Origin: Arabidopsis thaliana
Taxonomy: Eukaryota > Streptophyta > Magnoliopsida > Brassicales > Brassicaceae
Direction: 5' to 3'
DNA length: 64,000 bases
Assembly (NCBI RefSeq): GCF_000001735.4
Contig: NC_003074.8
Location: forward strand, 20,777,261 to 20,841,260
The notes below the pieces were generated by a model that saw only the letters and a program-made list of their open reading frames with translations, ran no database searches and was not told where the DNA came from. A program made the translations under genes and the position numbers. Positions 48,901 through 60,472 of this stretch are shown piece by piece. Each line of letters begins with the position of its first letter. Position 1 is the stretch's first letter.

Positions 48901-49097
48901 TATAGAAGATCCAGTCTTCCACAAGGTTAGAGATGTTGCTCCAAACAAGGTAAGATCCCACTCGTCTGTTTTTCTTTTTGATATATTATCAAAACATAGC
49001 ATCTGTAGTTCCTGAGCTAGATTTCTTTTGTACTTTGCAGGCTATGTTTTGCCTAAGCTTTAGACTACCTGAAGCATGCTTGAAGCAAGAAGAGTAA
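45983..49097 (+). CDS. TRM5: tRNA (guanine37-N1)-methyltransferase TRM5
   Basis: Eleven exons: 45983-46077, 46265-46362, 46449-46553, 46976-47038, 47227-47300, 47407-47896, 48009-48107, 48203-48346, 48628-48734, 48875-48949, 49041-49097; 468 residues if exon 4 gives one base (G47038) to the next codon. That junction has no canonical splice site in this sequence (see findings). The enzyme methylates N1 of G37 beside the anticodon, preventing frameshifting; plant TRM5 also modifies inosine 37. The SAM-binding Rossmann core is [17 protein letters not shown] with YANDLNPDS, the family catalytic NLP motif is [12 protein letters not shown], and [15 protein letters not shown] is the D2-domain signature. 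A poorly conserved Ser/Lys/Asn insert lies between the Rossmann core and NLP. Confidence 0.92.
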
Positions 49098-49591
49098 AAG
49101 ACATTTCTAGGAAAGAAAGAAGAATCAAAAAACGCATTTGAAATCTTTTCTTTTTGCTTTTGGTATTGTTTGTTTGATTCCATGGCACATAGAGTCAGCT
49201 ACTGCATAAGTTGATAGAAAATGGGGACACTTAAATTTGCTTAATAGTATTTAACAGAAGCTGAAGACTTTTGATAAAATTAATTGATGAAAGCATATAA
49301 GAGAGATAAGAATATGCCTTTGTTAATAATACTACATTTTCAGAACTAAATTACGCCTTTTTGTTAGTATACCGGCGCATGTTAGCAAAGGAAAGTGACG
49401 GACCGTAGTGTAGTAGTAGATGCGGCGGACGGAGTTACCAAAGAAGAAGGCCGCTCAAAATAATTAAATTTGTTCAACCGTCATCTTCTTCAACTGATCT
49501 TAGCTCAACTAACACACTCTTTCTTCTTGGCGTCAATTCAATCAACCAAAACCTTTTTCTCCTATCTAGCTCACGCTTTCTTCTTCTTCCA
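49098..49591. other. Intergenic region between TRM5 and BADC1
   Basis: 494 bp, tandem same-strand genes. It should contain the TRM5 3' UTR and the BADC1 promoter. No repeats or extra genes are seen. Confidence 0.6.
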
Positions 49592-51747
49592 ATGGCGTCT
49601 TCTGCAGCTCTCGGATCTCTCCATCGTGAGTCTCTTGCTCTCTCACTCTCTGCGTTTTACTTATTCTGTTGATTTCATGAGGATAGGAAAACTAGAAATG
49701 GAGGACCATGAGTAAAATTTCGGAAATGAAAGGCATAGATTGGAGCTATCCGTTAGTGACGTTGTTGCTTCTTAGAGTGTAATTTAGCGACTTAATTAAG
49801 TTTCAATCTCGGATCTTGTGTGTCTAATTTGTATCAAGAGATGTTTCAGCTAGAAAAAGTGAATTTTATTTGTTCCATTTTACAGAGACTTTAGGGTCAG
49901 CCATTAATTCACAGAGTGAGGTTCACTCGCTTTCTGGAAACTGGTCTGCCTCTGGTAATTCATGTGTGCCACGGTGGAGATTATCCAACAGGAACAGCAA
50001 CTACAGGCTCGTGTTACGTGCTAAGGCCGCTAAATCTTCGACAACAACCATAAGTGATGGTGAGTTTATCTTCCACAATTCTTCTTCATGTTCATTTTGC
50101 TGGTTAATGCCTTTTTTTACTATCAGGCTTGTCTCATCACTTTGCTAATACGATCCATTGGCCAAAGATGGTATTAATCTGTTTTGCTCTTAAAGGAACT
50201 GGAACTGAAATTCTTAGTCTCGTTTGCTCTTAAAGGAACTAGAAATGTAACTGTAAGCCTCGGTCTTTTACCAGCTGTCTTGGAACCAGGAGATACAGTG
50301 ATGTGATATTGGAACATTTTTCTTTTATTTCCTATGACTTTTGCTTATTTTTGGCTTTGCAGGTTCATCTGATGCTAGTGTGTCAGACGGGAAGAAAACA
50401 GTTCGACGGATAACTTTCCCGAAAGAAGTGGAGGTTTCTTCCTTGCCTTTCATGGGTCTTAGATATTAGGTTCTTTAATTTATAAGTTTGGTAGGTGATG
50501 ATATGACGATTTCCTCAAATATGCACTTTCTAGATCGTCAGGATTTTGGATGCATAACTTCAGGCAATCTACTCTTATAATTTTTAATCATGACGTATGG
50601 ATGTACCTTTCTTTATATGTTGTTAGATGAAATGTTGCAGGCACTGGTTCACGAGATGTGTGATGAAACTGAGGTTGCTGTGCTGCAACTTAAGGCAAGT
50701 CTCTCTGCCATTAGTTTTAACTTCATTATTATTATTATTTGTAAACTTTCTTTGAGGCTACTACAAAGACGAGTGCATTTTACTCAACCAACAATATGGG
50801 GCTAAATATCACTGATTTGAGATAATAGAATGTAGGTTCCAACAATTAGACTCTTCTGAAGCTTTCTTTTGCTACAGGTTGGAGATTTCGAGATGAACCT
50901 AAAACGGAAGATTGGAGCAGCCACAAACCCCATTCCCGTGGCGGATATATCTCCAACTGTAGCGCCTCCTATTCCTTCTGAACCTATGAATAAATCTGCT
51001 TCTTCGGCTCCTAGCCCATCTCAAGCAAAGCCTTCCTCTGAGAAAGTGTCTCCATTTAAGAATACATCATATGGGAAACCAGCAAAGTTGGCTGCTTTGG
51101 AGGCATCTGGATCCACCAACTATGTGTTAGTCACATCTCCCGCAGTATGAGATCCATTTCCTAATTAGTGGTTGCTTTCATATCCCTTAATTTCTCTGCA
51201 GTTTTCTTGTTTGATTTGATCTTGTTTCTTCTCTTACCAAAAGGTGGGCAAGTTTCAGAGGAGCAGAACTGTAAAAGGAAAGAAACAATCTCCTAGCTGC
51301 AAAGAGGTAAACGACTCTAAATTCTTTTGCATCTCTTAGAACAAAAGAACAGAAATAAGATCAAAGAGCTAAGTGAAAAAAACTCCTTAGGGTGATGCAA
51401 TAAAGGAAGGCCAAGTTATTGGATACTTACATCAGTTGGGAACAGAACTTCCAGTGACGGTAATATCTTAACTAATATATCCATCTCTTCTTTGAAACTA
51501 TCTAATCAGACTCATCGATCTTGCTATTTGTCGAGCAGTCAGATGTAGCTGGAGAAGTCCTTAAGCTTCTTTCAGATGACGGAGGTAAACATTTGAGTAT
51601 TCAAACCGTTTCATTTAGTATGAACATTCAGAAATTATATAAGTGAATTGATATGAACTCATGCTTCGTGTGCAAACAGACTCCGTAGGTTATGGAGATC
51701 CTCTGGTTGCAGTCTTGCCATCTTTCCACGACATCAACATCCAGTGA
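49592..51747 (+). CDS. BADC1: Biotin attachment domain-containing protein, acetyl-CoA carboxylase regulator
   Basis: Nine exons: 49592-49625, 49886-50059, 50363-50433, 50641-50694, 50878-51144, 51244-51306, 51391-51459, 51539-51584, 51680-51747; 281 residues, all phases consistent. A Ser-rich plastid transit peptide (about 60 residues) precedes a BCCP-like middle (a VEALVHEMCDET helix, then a Pro/Ser linker). The C-terminal biotinyl/lipoyl fold has GDAIKEGQVIGYLHQLGTEL where a BCCP has EAMK, so the biotin-accepting Lys is absent. BADC proteins replace BCCP in plastid heteromeric acetyl-CoA carboxylase and lower fatty acid synthesis (established). Intron 4 has a GC donor (AAG|GCAAGT), the only GC-AG intron I found in the window. 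Confidence 0.95.
50183..50240 (+). repeat. 40-bp tandem duplication in BADC1 intron 2
   Basis: TTTGCTCTTAAAGGAACT occurs at 50183-50200 and again at 50223-50240, an offset of 40 bp, with the sequence after each copy also similar. It is intronic and has no visible coding effect. Confidence 0.8.
50695..50877 (+). other. GC-AG intron (BADC1 intron 4)
   Basis: Exon 4 ends CTT AAG at 50694 and the next bases are GCAAGT; the acceptor is CTACAG ending at 50877. Any other donor here would break the frame into VGDFEMNLKRK. AAG|GCAAGT is the consensus for the rare GC-AG class, which depends on strong flanking matches to U1 snRNA. Confidence 0.85.
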
Positions 51748-52146
51748 TGATGGTTTCTTCAGCCCAATTCCATAGCAAATGAATAGTCTTTCATCCGGAG
51801 ACTGTACTATTCATCTTCTCCTGTGTTTGTTCAATGAAGATTTGTAATCTGTTTAGTTGCAAAGAGTCTACTTTGATCTTGCTCTCATCATTTGTCACGT
51901 AATGTGGATTTTCTGCACCAGAGAAAAAAAACAATTGTGGAATTTTTATAGAAATGACGTGGCTATCTTATCTTCTCCGATCATCAAATAAAATCAAGGC
52001 TCAAAAATTCAGAAGAAAATTGACGAATGTTTTTAACAGTGAAGGAAAATATTAAAATTCTTCTCTTATTCGTATCGGTCTTAGCAATGTATGTAATACG
52101 CTGACGTGTACAAACGGAGCTCTCTTCTCAGCTCTGGCCTCTGAGA
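51748..52146. other. Intergenic region between BADC1 and RER6
   Basis: 399 bp; BADC1 3' UTR on the left and RER6 promoter on the right. No repeat or further gene. Confidence 0.6.
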
Positions 52147-55100
52147 ATGAAACTCACCACGAATGATCTCTTCGCTTCTCAACCATTATTTCACTGCCCT
52201 TGCTCCTCCTCCTCCCGTCCTCGCCGCCGACGTTTCTATGGCCTTCATTTTCCGATCAACCTCACCAGCGAGAAGAACAATTCTCTATCCATTGTTGCTC
52301 TTTCTGATTCCGATCTTCCATCACGAACCGCCTTCTCTCGCCGCGCTTTTCTACTCGCGCCACCACTTCTAGTCTCGGCTGCTTCCTTGTTTCTCAAACC
52401 GTCTGTCTCTTTAGCCTCCGAGGAGAGCTCGTCCGCTACAGTAACATCGCCTGCGGAATCAGCAGCTCCTCCTCCTCCTCCTGCGACCACAACACCGTCG
52501 CCGCCTCCACCCGTGAATAAGGAAGAGACGATAACCTCGAGAATCTATGACGCGACGGCCATTGGTGAGCCGATGGCTATGGGAAAAGATAAGAAGAAGG
52601 TGTGGGAGAAGCTGTTGAACGCGAGAGTTGTGTACCTCGGTGAGGCGGAGCAAGTGCCTACCAAAGACGACAAAGAGCTTGAACTCGAAATCGTTAGAAA
52701 CCTGAGGAAGAGATGCGTTGAGAGCGAGCGTCAAATCTCTGTAGCACTGGAAGCATTCCCTCTCGATTTGCAGGATCAGCTTAATCAATACATGGATAAG
52801 AGGTTTGTCTACACATAAACTTACTGCAAAATTCGAGATTGCCGCCGCGTACTTTTCACGTGATCGTGAATATTGTTTGGTGGCAGGATGGACGGAGAGA
52901 CATTGAAGTCTTATGTGACACATTGGCCTGCTCAACGTTGGCAAGAATATGAGCCTCTTTTAAGTTATTGCCGCGATAACTCTGTTAGACTAATTGCTTG
53001 TGGCACTCCTCTCAAGGTAGAGTCTTGAAAGTATTTGGATTTTGTTAACTGTTTGATTTGGTTTCGATGATCTTCCTAGTTCAGTGTTTAATTTCTAATC
53101 CTTTAAACTATGCTGCTTCATTTTACATTGGTTTCTATCTGATGGAAGTTTGTGAGACTAATTACATCTTGATACTTGTAAGTGGTATGAATATGGTTTT
53201 GATCATTTGAAATGAGTATGGACATGTTTAAGCTGTTAAGACTAAAGAGAGCGAGCTTATCAGAAATATTGCTCTTGTTTTGTGACTCTGGTAAGAGCTG
53301 ACAACACTCTGCTTAATCTGATGTAGGTTTTAAGAACTGTCCAAGCAGAAGGTATCCGTGGTCTTTCAAAATCTGAGCGTAAATTATACACTCCCCCTGC
53401 TGGTTCTGGGTTTATCTCAGGATTTTCTTCATTCTCACGTAGATCTACATTCGATATGAGTCTCCCAACACAGATTGTTCCTTTTGGACCGAGTTCATAT
53501 TTGTCGGCACAAGCAAGAGTTGTTGAAGACCATACAATGTCACAAGTTATTTTACAAGCAGTAGCAGATGGAGGGGGTACTGGTCTACTGTTAGTGGTGA
53601 CAGGGGCAAGTCATGTTGAGTATGGTTCAAGAGGAACAGGTTTGCCAGCAAGGATCTCAAGGAAGTTTCCAAAGAAAAACCAAGTTGTTGTATTACTTGA
53701 CCCTGAAAGACAGTTCTTGCGAAGAGAGGGCGAAACTCCAGTTGCTGATTTCTTGTGGTATTCTGCTGCAAGACCCTGCAGTAGAAACTGCTTTGACCGA
53801 GCAGAGATTGCTCGAGTAATGAATGCAGCTGGCAGGAGGCGAGATGCCCTTCCTCCCGTAAGATTCATATGGTTGCTTTCATTATTTTGACGACATGCAC
53901 CCTAGTATCTAAAAATCTCTTATCAATGGGTTTATTATGCAGTTCAATTCTTCTCCCCAATTTTTTCTTTGTTGAGCTTAACTTTGAATCAAGCTTGTAT
54001 ATTATAAGTTCAGAATGATGGAAATCTATTCCATGCTTTCCAGGATATTCAAAATGGATTAGACCTTGGTCTGGTGTCACCTGAGGTTCTGCAGAATCTC
54101 TTTGATTTGGAGCAGTATCCTCTTATTTCTGAGCTTACTCAGCGGTTTCAGGTATATCCATTATGATGATTTTTTTTTTGAGATTTTTGCATGATATATT
54201 GTTCTATATCGATATAGCAGAGCTTGCATACAGTCCATCGTAGATTACTTGTTCTATATTTATATCCCAGAGTTTATGATTTCTTGAACAGTTAGTGGAA
54301 TTTCAGTTATGATGATTTCCTGTGTAATTGTGATACAGGGTTTCCGAGAAAGGTTGTTGGCAGATCCAAAATTCCTGAATAGGTTAGCCATCGAAGAAGC
54401 TATATCAATAACAACTACACTAATAGCACAATATGAGAAGCGAAAAGAGAATTTCTTTGAAGAAATTGACTATGTTATAACTGATACAGTGAGAGGATCA
54501 GTCGTTGATTTTTTCACAGTTTGGCTTCCTGCACCAACTTTGTCTTTTCTTTCATATGCTGATGAGACCACTGGACCAGACAGCATAGACGCCCTGAGAG
54601 GCCTCCTAGGATCCATACCTGATAACGCATTTCAAAAAAGTCTTGCTGGAAGAGAGTGGAACCTGAATCTTAGAATTGCTTCAGTTATTGTTGGTGGCTT
54701 GAAGCTTGCTGGTGTTGGAGTTGTTTCCAGTTTTGCAGCTGTGGGAGCTTCAAATGCATTGAATATAGCACGAAAGGTCATTAAACCCGAGCTGGTTGTG
54801 GCTGAGAAACCTAAGAGGTCTCCTCTTCTGAAGACGGCAATGGTTTACGGAGGTTTTCTGGGAACATCTGCAAATCTTCGTTACCAGGTATGATGATCCA
54901 TGCTGCTTGACAGTGATGGTATGTGTATGTTACCGCGACGTCTTGGCTAAGGAAGAGTGTTGATTAAAGACATTATGATTTGATATATGCATCTAATGTC
55001 AAAGTGTCTTTAAATGCAGATAATTGCGGGATTAATAGAGCATCGCCTATCTGATGAGCTTTCTTCGCAACCTCTACTTGTAAATGCTATTTCATTTGTT

Positions 55101-55409
55101 GTCAGGACCCTAAACTCATATTTCGGAACGCAGGTCAGAGTTACAAGCCTGAATATTTGGTTTCATTTTCTACATCTTTATTTCCTTTTCTCCTAAATTC
55201 TTATTTTTGAAGTACAGTACTATTTGATTTGATCCCAACTTTTGATAAAAATGTTGCAGCAATGGATCGATCTTGCACGCTCTACGGGTCTGCAAACTCA
55301 GAAAAGCATCCCAGCCTCTAAAGAAATTTCAGAGGCTTTGGAAGAACCGACAGTGGAATGCGATACTACTACTGAAGAGGAAAGTATCGATAAGCTCAAT
55401 AATCAATGA
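52147..55409 (+). CDS. RER6: RETICULATA-related plastid protein with N-terminal ChaN/Tiki-like domain
   Basis: Seven exons: 52147-52802, 52887-53016, 53327-53857, 54044-54151, 54339-54887, 55020-55133, 55260-55409; 745 residues. A transit peptide is followed by a twin-arginine-like stretch ([19 protein letters not shown]) and a Pro-rich linker. The first domain (about 150-370) resembles the ChaN/Tiki haem-binding or peptidase-like fold (DUF399: [34 protein letters not shown]). The second (about 450-680) is DUF3411, typical of RETICULATA, with hydrophobic stretches ([17 protein letters not shown]). RER proteins are chloroplast envelope proteins affecting leaf reticulation. The biochemical role of the fused domains is unknown. 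The paralogue RER5 is on chromosome 2. Confidence 0.92.
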
Positions 55410-56529
55410 TACTGGTGAGGCTACCCCACTAGTTATCAATTAATAGTTGTTTGCCATATAAGCTTTAGATCGTAGAAATTAGCATATAATAATTTCACAT
55501 TTCTTAAGTTGTATGTTCGTACATGTGCTTGGCAAATAGTGATGGTTTCAATATAAATTTGTTGTCTTAAACTCACATTGATTGTTTCTCTATTTATCGT
55601 TCTTCGTACTTAAGCAATCATTTTTCTAGTTGACAAATACTTTTGCACGGGAGAAGGAGATGGTATCTCAGCTGGCAATAAGTTGTGGTTCAGAAATTCT
55701 ATTTGGTATGTAAGCAAAGAAAAAGGACATTTAAATCATCAACATTAATTGTGCAGATTCAACATAGAGTAGAGAGAGAGTGACAATAACTAACAATATG
55801 AGTGATGTGAAGATTGCTGAGAGAATCTTTATCCGGCTCTTATGAGTCCTCCAGTCTTGATCAGCTGGCCAAAATGTTTGACGTCTCTGAGCCGCAAGTC
55901 CACAGCATTATTATCCTTTTAAGTGCAGCAGAAGAGCCTTTCACTCCACCGGATACTTCTTCAGCATCTTTATCCGGCTTTGGCAAATGCAACCATGTCA
56001 CTTGTACTAGTTACTACTTAGTACTTACTACGACAAGCTTGTGTTTCTTTTTTGTATCTGTGTTTGCCATACAACATGAGTTATAATAAGATAAGAGTTC
56101 CAAAAAAAAAAAAGAATTTTCTCAACAATATTCATTGTCGCTAGCTCCACGAAAGTAGCCGATTAAATCACAGATGTTCTTGATAAGAAATTAATCAAAC
56201 ACTTCATCGAGAGGAAGTTACTAAGCAAACAAAGATGAAAGAGTAAAAGACATCAACAAAAACAGACCTGCAAGCATACGAGAAAAAACCTAAGCCTTCT
56301 TCTTTTCAACAAGAATGACGCATAAAAAAAAACTTATTAAACTTTCCAGTAAAGCATTCTTAAAAGTCTTTTCCAACAACTGCCAATATCACAAAGAAAA
56401 TAAACAATCACAATGCGAGAAAATGTGATGAACATCTCTTAGAAAGAACCATTTGATAACCAAAAGGAATCCAAAACATAACAAAAGGTTGAGACTAAGG
56501 TCAACACTGCAGATTTCTCCTCATCCTCT
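55410..56529. other. Convergent region between RER6 and eIF3c
   Basis: About 1.1 kb with both 3' UTRs. The only clear structure is the 74-bp eIF3c fragment at 55836-55909 between 14-bp direct repeats. The open frame at 55814-56086 contains that fragment and otherwise matches nothing I know. Confidence 0.65.
55825..55979 (+). pseudogene. Inverted partial copy of eIF3c exon 3, flanked by direct repeats
   Basis: 55836-55909 (plus strand) matches 57062-56989 of eIF3c (minus strand) over 74 bp with about three differences. It encodes the same [22 protein letters not shown] stretch in pieces: [19 protein letters not shown] is intact. ATCTTTATCCGGCT stands on both sides, at 55825-55838 and 55966-55979. 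No start-to-stop eIF3c fragment remains, and the parent gene is intact 1.1 kb away in opposite orientation. Confidence 0.85.
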
Positions 56530-59500
56530 TTAAGTACGAACACCTCGGTTAAGACTCACCATACGGCTTGAGCCATCCATCTGCATACCTCTGTTTCCTG
56601 AACCAACTCTTCCTGCATACCCTCCTCCTCGGTTCTGCCCTGACCACTGACCATTTTGTCCAGATGATCTTCCTCCACCATAACCTGATCTGTTGCCTTG
56701 TCTTCCTTGTCCGTAATTCGCCTTGTCTTGCCAATATCCACCACCACCTGATGCTGCTCCTGCATAGTCCTGATTGTTGTCCCTTCTCCTTGAACTCAGA
56801 TCCAGACCACCTCCACCGGTTCTAGATTCCATTGCCCTCTCATTGCTTTCTGCCAAAATCGAGAGTTTCTCCGTTAACTGGAAAGCCAATGATTGTAATC
56901 TGCTGTGTTGCACTTCATGGAAGACGATGCATCGTGTTGGCTGATCCCAGCTTGCATGCAGTTCCTCATTAATCATCATCTTACTCACAATGCTGTGGAC
57001 CTGCGGCTCAGAGACGTCAAACATTTTGGCCAGCTGATCAAGACTCAAGGACTCATAAGAGCTTGAGTATGTGAATAGGTAAGTCCTTAGAGCCTCTTCT
57101 TTGATCCTATCCTTCACCATGTCAAGGATGCTGTCACGGTTCTTGAGCAGCCTCCAGACCTCAAGAGAGTTCAAAACTTCAAACGCCTTCTGGAAATCTC
57201 CTTTGGTCAGGGCTCTGGTGGCTGCCATGACATGGTCACGTACATTCTCAGGCGGTGCAGTGAATGCTTGCCTTTCACTGATCTCGAGCAGGCGGCGGAA
57301 ATTCTTGCTAATCACTCTGCGTTTGGCATCGTGCGAGTTTGCAGCCATGTTTGGGACTTCAAGAAGCATGGCACAGATGAGATGAACTGCCTCCAGAAGC
57401 TCAAGGTTTAAGTGCATGTGGTACGGCATTTGTCTTCTCCTTTCCATCCTTTCCTGGTAAATCAAGAAATAAACCAAGAAAGTTTTATATCACATATAAA
57501 TAAACTGAACGAAAAACATAACCATAAGCATCCATGTTGAAATAGAGAAAATGGATTGTGTGAAATGAAACAAAATGAAGAACCCAAAAATGCAACAGTG
57601 TTTGTAATCATGTCTCAATCAGAACTATCTGGTCAAACAATTTTTTTTCAATCCTATCTGTATTAAATCTAAAAACAGAAGATAACTAGTTACCTGCTCC
57701 GGGGTTTTCTCATGGTATCGGCTTTGCGAGACACCTTGGGCAAGCAACTCTCTCACTCTTTGACCAGAGTACAGCTCGGAAAGGCAGCTATGGGACTCAG
57801 TGATCATTCCAGCCCGGAAGGCGCAAAGACCAAGCTGCGCCATGGTCCTGTTAAAGAGAATCTGTGTTGAGATGTCCATGTGCTGGATGTTGTCTTGCAG
57901 ATGACTCATCAGCAACAGGTCTCTAGCAGTCACAAAGTTGTCCATTAAAGCATGGTGATTGATATCACATAGCATCGCACGCGCTTTGGTCCGCTCATCT
58001 CCATTTCTGTAGATAAGGGACACAAGAATATCCATCATAGCTCGGCTGCTCTCTGGGAAGGTAGGCTTACGGGGAACAACCTCCGGAACAACAATAAATG
58101 AAGTAGGAGGTCCACTTTCCTCTTTGGCCTCCTCAGTTTCTTCTTCTTCTTCCACCAACTCAGCCAATTTCCTCATTGCATCATAAACTTCCTGGGGCTT
58201 GTAGTATATTGCCTCAACACGTCTTAAGGCTACCTTTGCAGCAGCTTTAAAATCACCCATCCGCTCAAAGTAGTCCTGGATGTTCTGAGCAAGGGCCAAG
58301 AACATGGGCTCATCCCTTAGCCTCTCAACATACTCACGGGTGTGAGGATCAATGCATTGCAAACTCTTGAAAAACTCAGTGTCAACCCTCTCCAAGAATG
58401 CAACCAAATTTCCCCAGACCCGAATTTTTCCATCATAATCTGTTGGCTTTGAAGTTTCGTTCTCATCAGGCTCAACTGTGTCATCCACAACAATGTTACT
58501 GTACTTGACGAGAATGTCCAGTATGGTGAGCATGTTAAGCACGCATTTCTTCCAGACATTGATAGGCATGTGCCCGCTGAGACCTGGATTCACATCAAAC
58601 TGAGCCGAAATAACGCTAAACAAGATTTCAAGCTTCTGTGCAGGAGTCTTGGCAATCTTTGTCAAGTGCGTAAGCTGATCAACTAGCTCAAATCGAGCAG
58701 TGCCCTTTTTTCCACGAGCAGCCACAATTTCCTTGAACTTCTTGTTGACCCAGTCCCAAGTGATCTCTTTAGGATCTTTATTCATTAGCTTCTCCAAAAG
58801 CTTATCTTTTTTGCTCAGCATCTTCTCCCAAGTGAGATTATCAGTAGGTTCATCCACATCGGACCCAGGATCTACGGTAGGTCCGTCGATGGAAGAATCA
58901 TCATCATCTTCAACCTCATCATCATCATCGTCATCATCATCATCATCTTCAGGTTGTTTCTCTTCCTCAACTTCTGGAGCCTCACGATACTTGTTGATAT
59001 CGTCTTCGTACAACTTATTGTTCTTCTTCAATTTCTGTTTCATTGAGTTCAAAGCCTTGGAGTTACTAGTACTCATCTTCTTCTTGGCTTCCTTATTGGC
59101 AAGAGCTTCATTCAAGAAATCCTCCAACATAACAAGCGTCTTGATATACAAGGTAGGAGGCTTCACAGCCTCAGTAATCCTCATAACCTTCTCAAGCTGT
59201 TTGTTAACCTTATCAAAGTTTTCTTGAAGGCTGACCCAATCATTGATCTTCATAGCATTCTTCATCTGATCAACAGTGTAGGTCATCTCCTCAAAACGTT
59301 TATCCTTAGCAGGCTTAACCACACGTTTCGTATCAGTATCATCATCATCCTCACTACCACTTTGAAGGTAACGGTTATTGACGTCATCATTCTGAACCTC
59401 ATTAACCTCTACCTCATAATCACTTTCATCTTCACTTTCACTTCCAACCTATCAACATAACAAGTAAAAATCATTCAGAAACTGAAGCAAGTAAAGGTAA

Positions 59501-59560
59501 AGAGAGTTTATAAACAAGAGGTCTGTTGAAGGAAACCTGAGTGAAAAAACGAGACGTCAT
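56530..59560 (-). CDS. TIF3C1: Translation initiation factor eIF3 subunit c
   Basis: Three coding exons: 59560-59537 (MTSRFFTQ), 59448-57694, 57453-56530; 900 residues. An acidic N-terminus, a poly-Asp stretch near residues 170-190 (from a GAT/GAC repeat at about 58905-58945), the eIF3c N-terminal domain with the family [13 protein letters not shown] and [14 protein letters not shown] motifs, and a C-terminal PCI domain ([11 protein letters not shown] through [15 protein letters not shown]) are in order. The Gly/Arg/Gln-rich tail ends NRGVRT. eIF3c is a core of eIF3; it binds eIF1 and eIF5 and positions the 43S complex. A 5' UTR intron is likely (59569-59804). A telo-box lies upstream at 59932-59940. 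Confidence 0.97.
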
Positions 59561-60472
59561 CTTTTTAGCTGGAAGCGTAAGCAACAAGAACCTGATACAC
59601 CAAAAGTAACAAATCTGAATAGTGAATCAGAGGAACGAAATTATAAGTAAAACAAACCAATCCATTCGAAGAACATAATCTGAACGAAACAATCGTGTCA
59701 CAGATACAGACTCGTATCAACAAAGAATTAGAATCGATTCGAATCAATCTACACCAAACTAGAATCGAAAATTTGTTACGCTAGATGATGAGGAACAAAA
59801 TTACCTGAATTCAGAAGATGGAGATGGAGATGGAGATTTGCGAAGGAGATGCTTGAGGAGGATTACGAATCTAAACAAAAATGGTGTGTAGCCGTCCAAG
59901 CATTTTGGTCGAGATGAAAAAATATATAGAATTAGGGTTTCGTGATTTACTCACTAAACCGGATTCGATTTGATTCTATTTCCATACCGAAACTGAAAAC
60001 CGAGGACAATTAAAACGCTCTCGATCGGTTTTTATTTTATTTACAAACCGAATTGGTCGAACCAGGACTAAATGAAATTGTAGTGATGGTTAGTTCAATT
60101 AAATTGAGAAAAGAACCGGTTCTTAGTCCTCTTTCCTAGCTGCTTATCAGACAGATTACATATGAATTGCTTTGTACGCTGGTAACGTCAAATGACTAAA
60201 TGTTTTCAAATATAGATACAAGTTTTTTTTTTACATAGTTTCATAAATCATACAAATTGGATCAGCAAACACCGACCGGAATCTCTAGAGCATATACATA
60301 CAGAAAGAGAGAGAGAGAGAGAGATGGTCAATGATCAACTAAGCTTTGGTGATTGGAAAGATATCAAAATCCCCAGTCTTGCTGCTATGTATATAACTGA
60401 CATTCAGTGTGTTTAGGATGTAACCTTCTCCACAGCATTGGTTTCATTGCTTTCTATCTCTCTCTCTCTCTC
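59561..60472. promoter_or_regulatory. eIF3c 5' UTR, promoter and BASS4 3' flank
   Basis: About 910 bp. On the minus strand: a likely 5' UTR intron (acceptor TTCCAG ending 59569, donor CAG|GTAATT at 59804), a CT-rich first exon (GGAGAT repeats on the plus strand, 59819-59838), and telo-box AAACCCTAA at about 59932-59940. Further right there are GA repeats (60304-60324) and CT repeats (60457-60474) of opposite sense. Confidence 0.65.
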
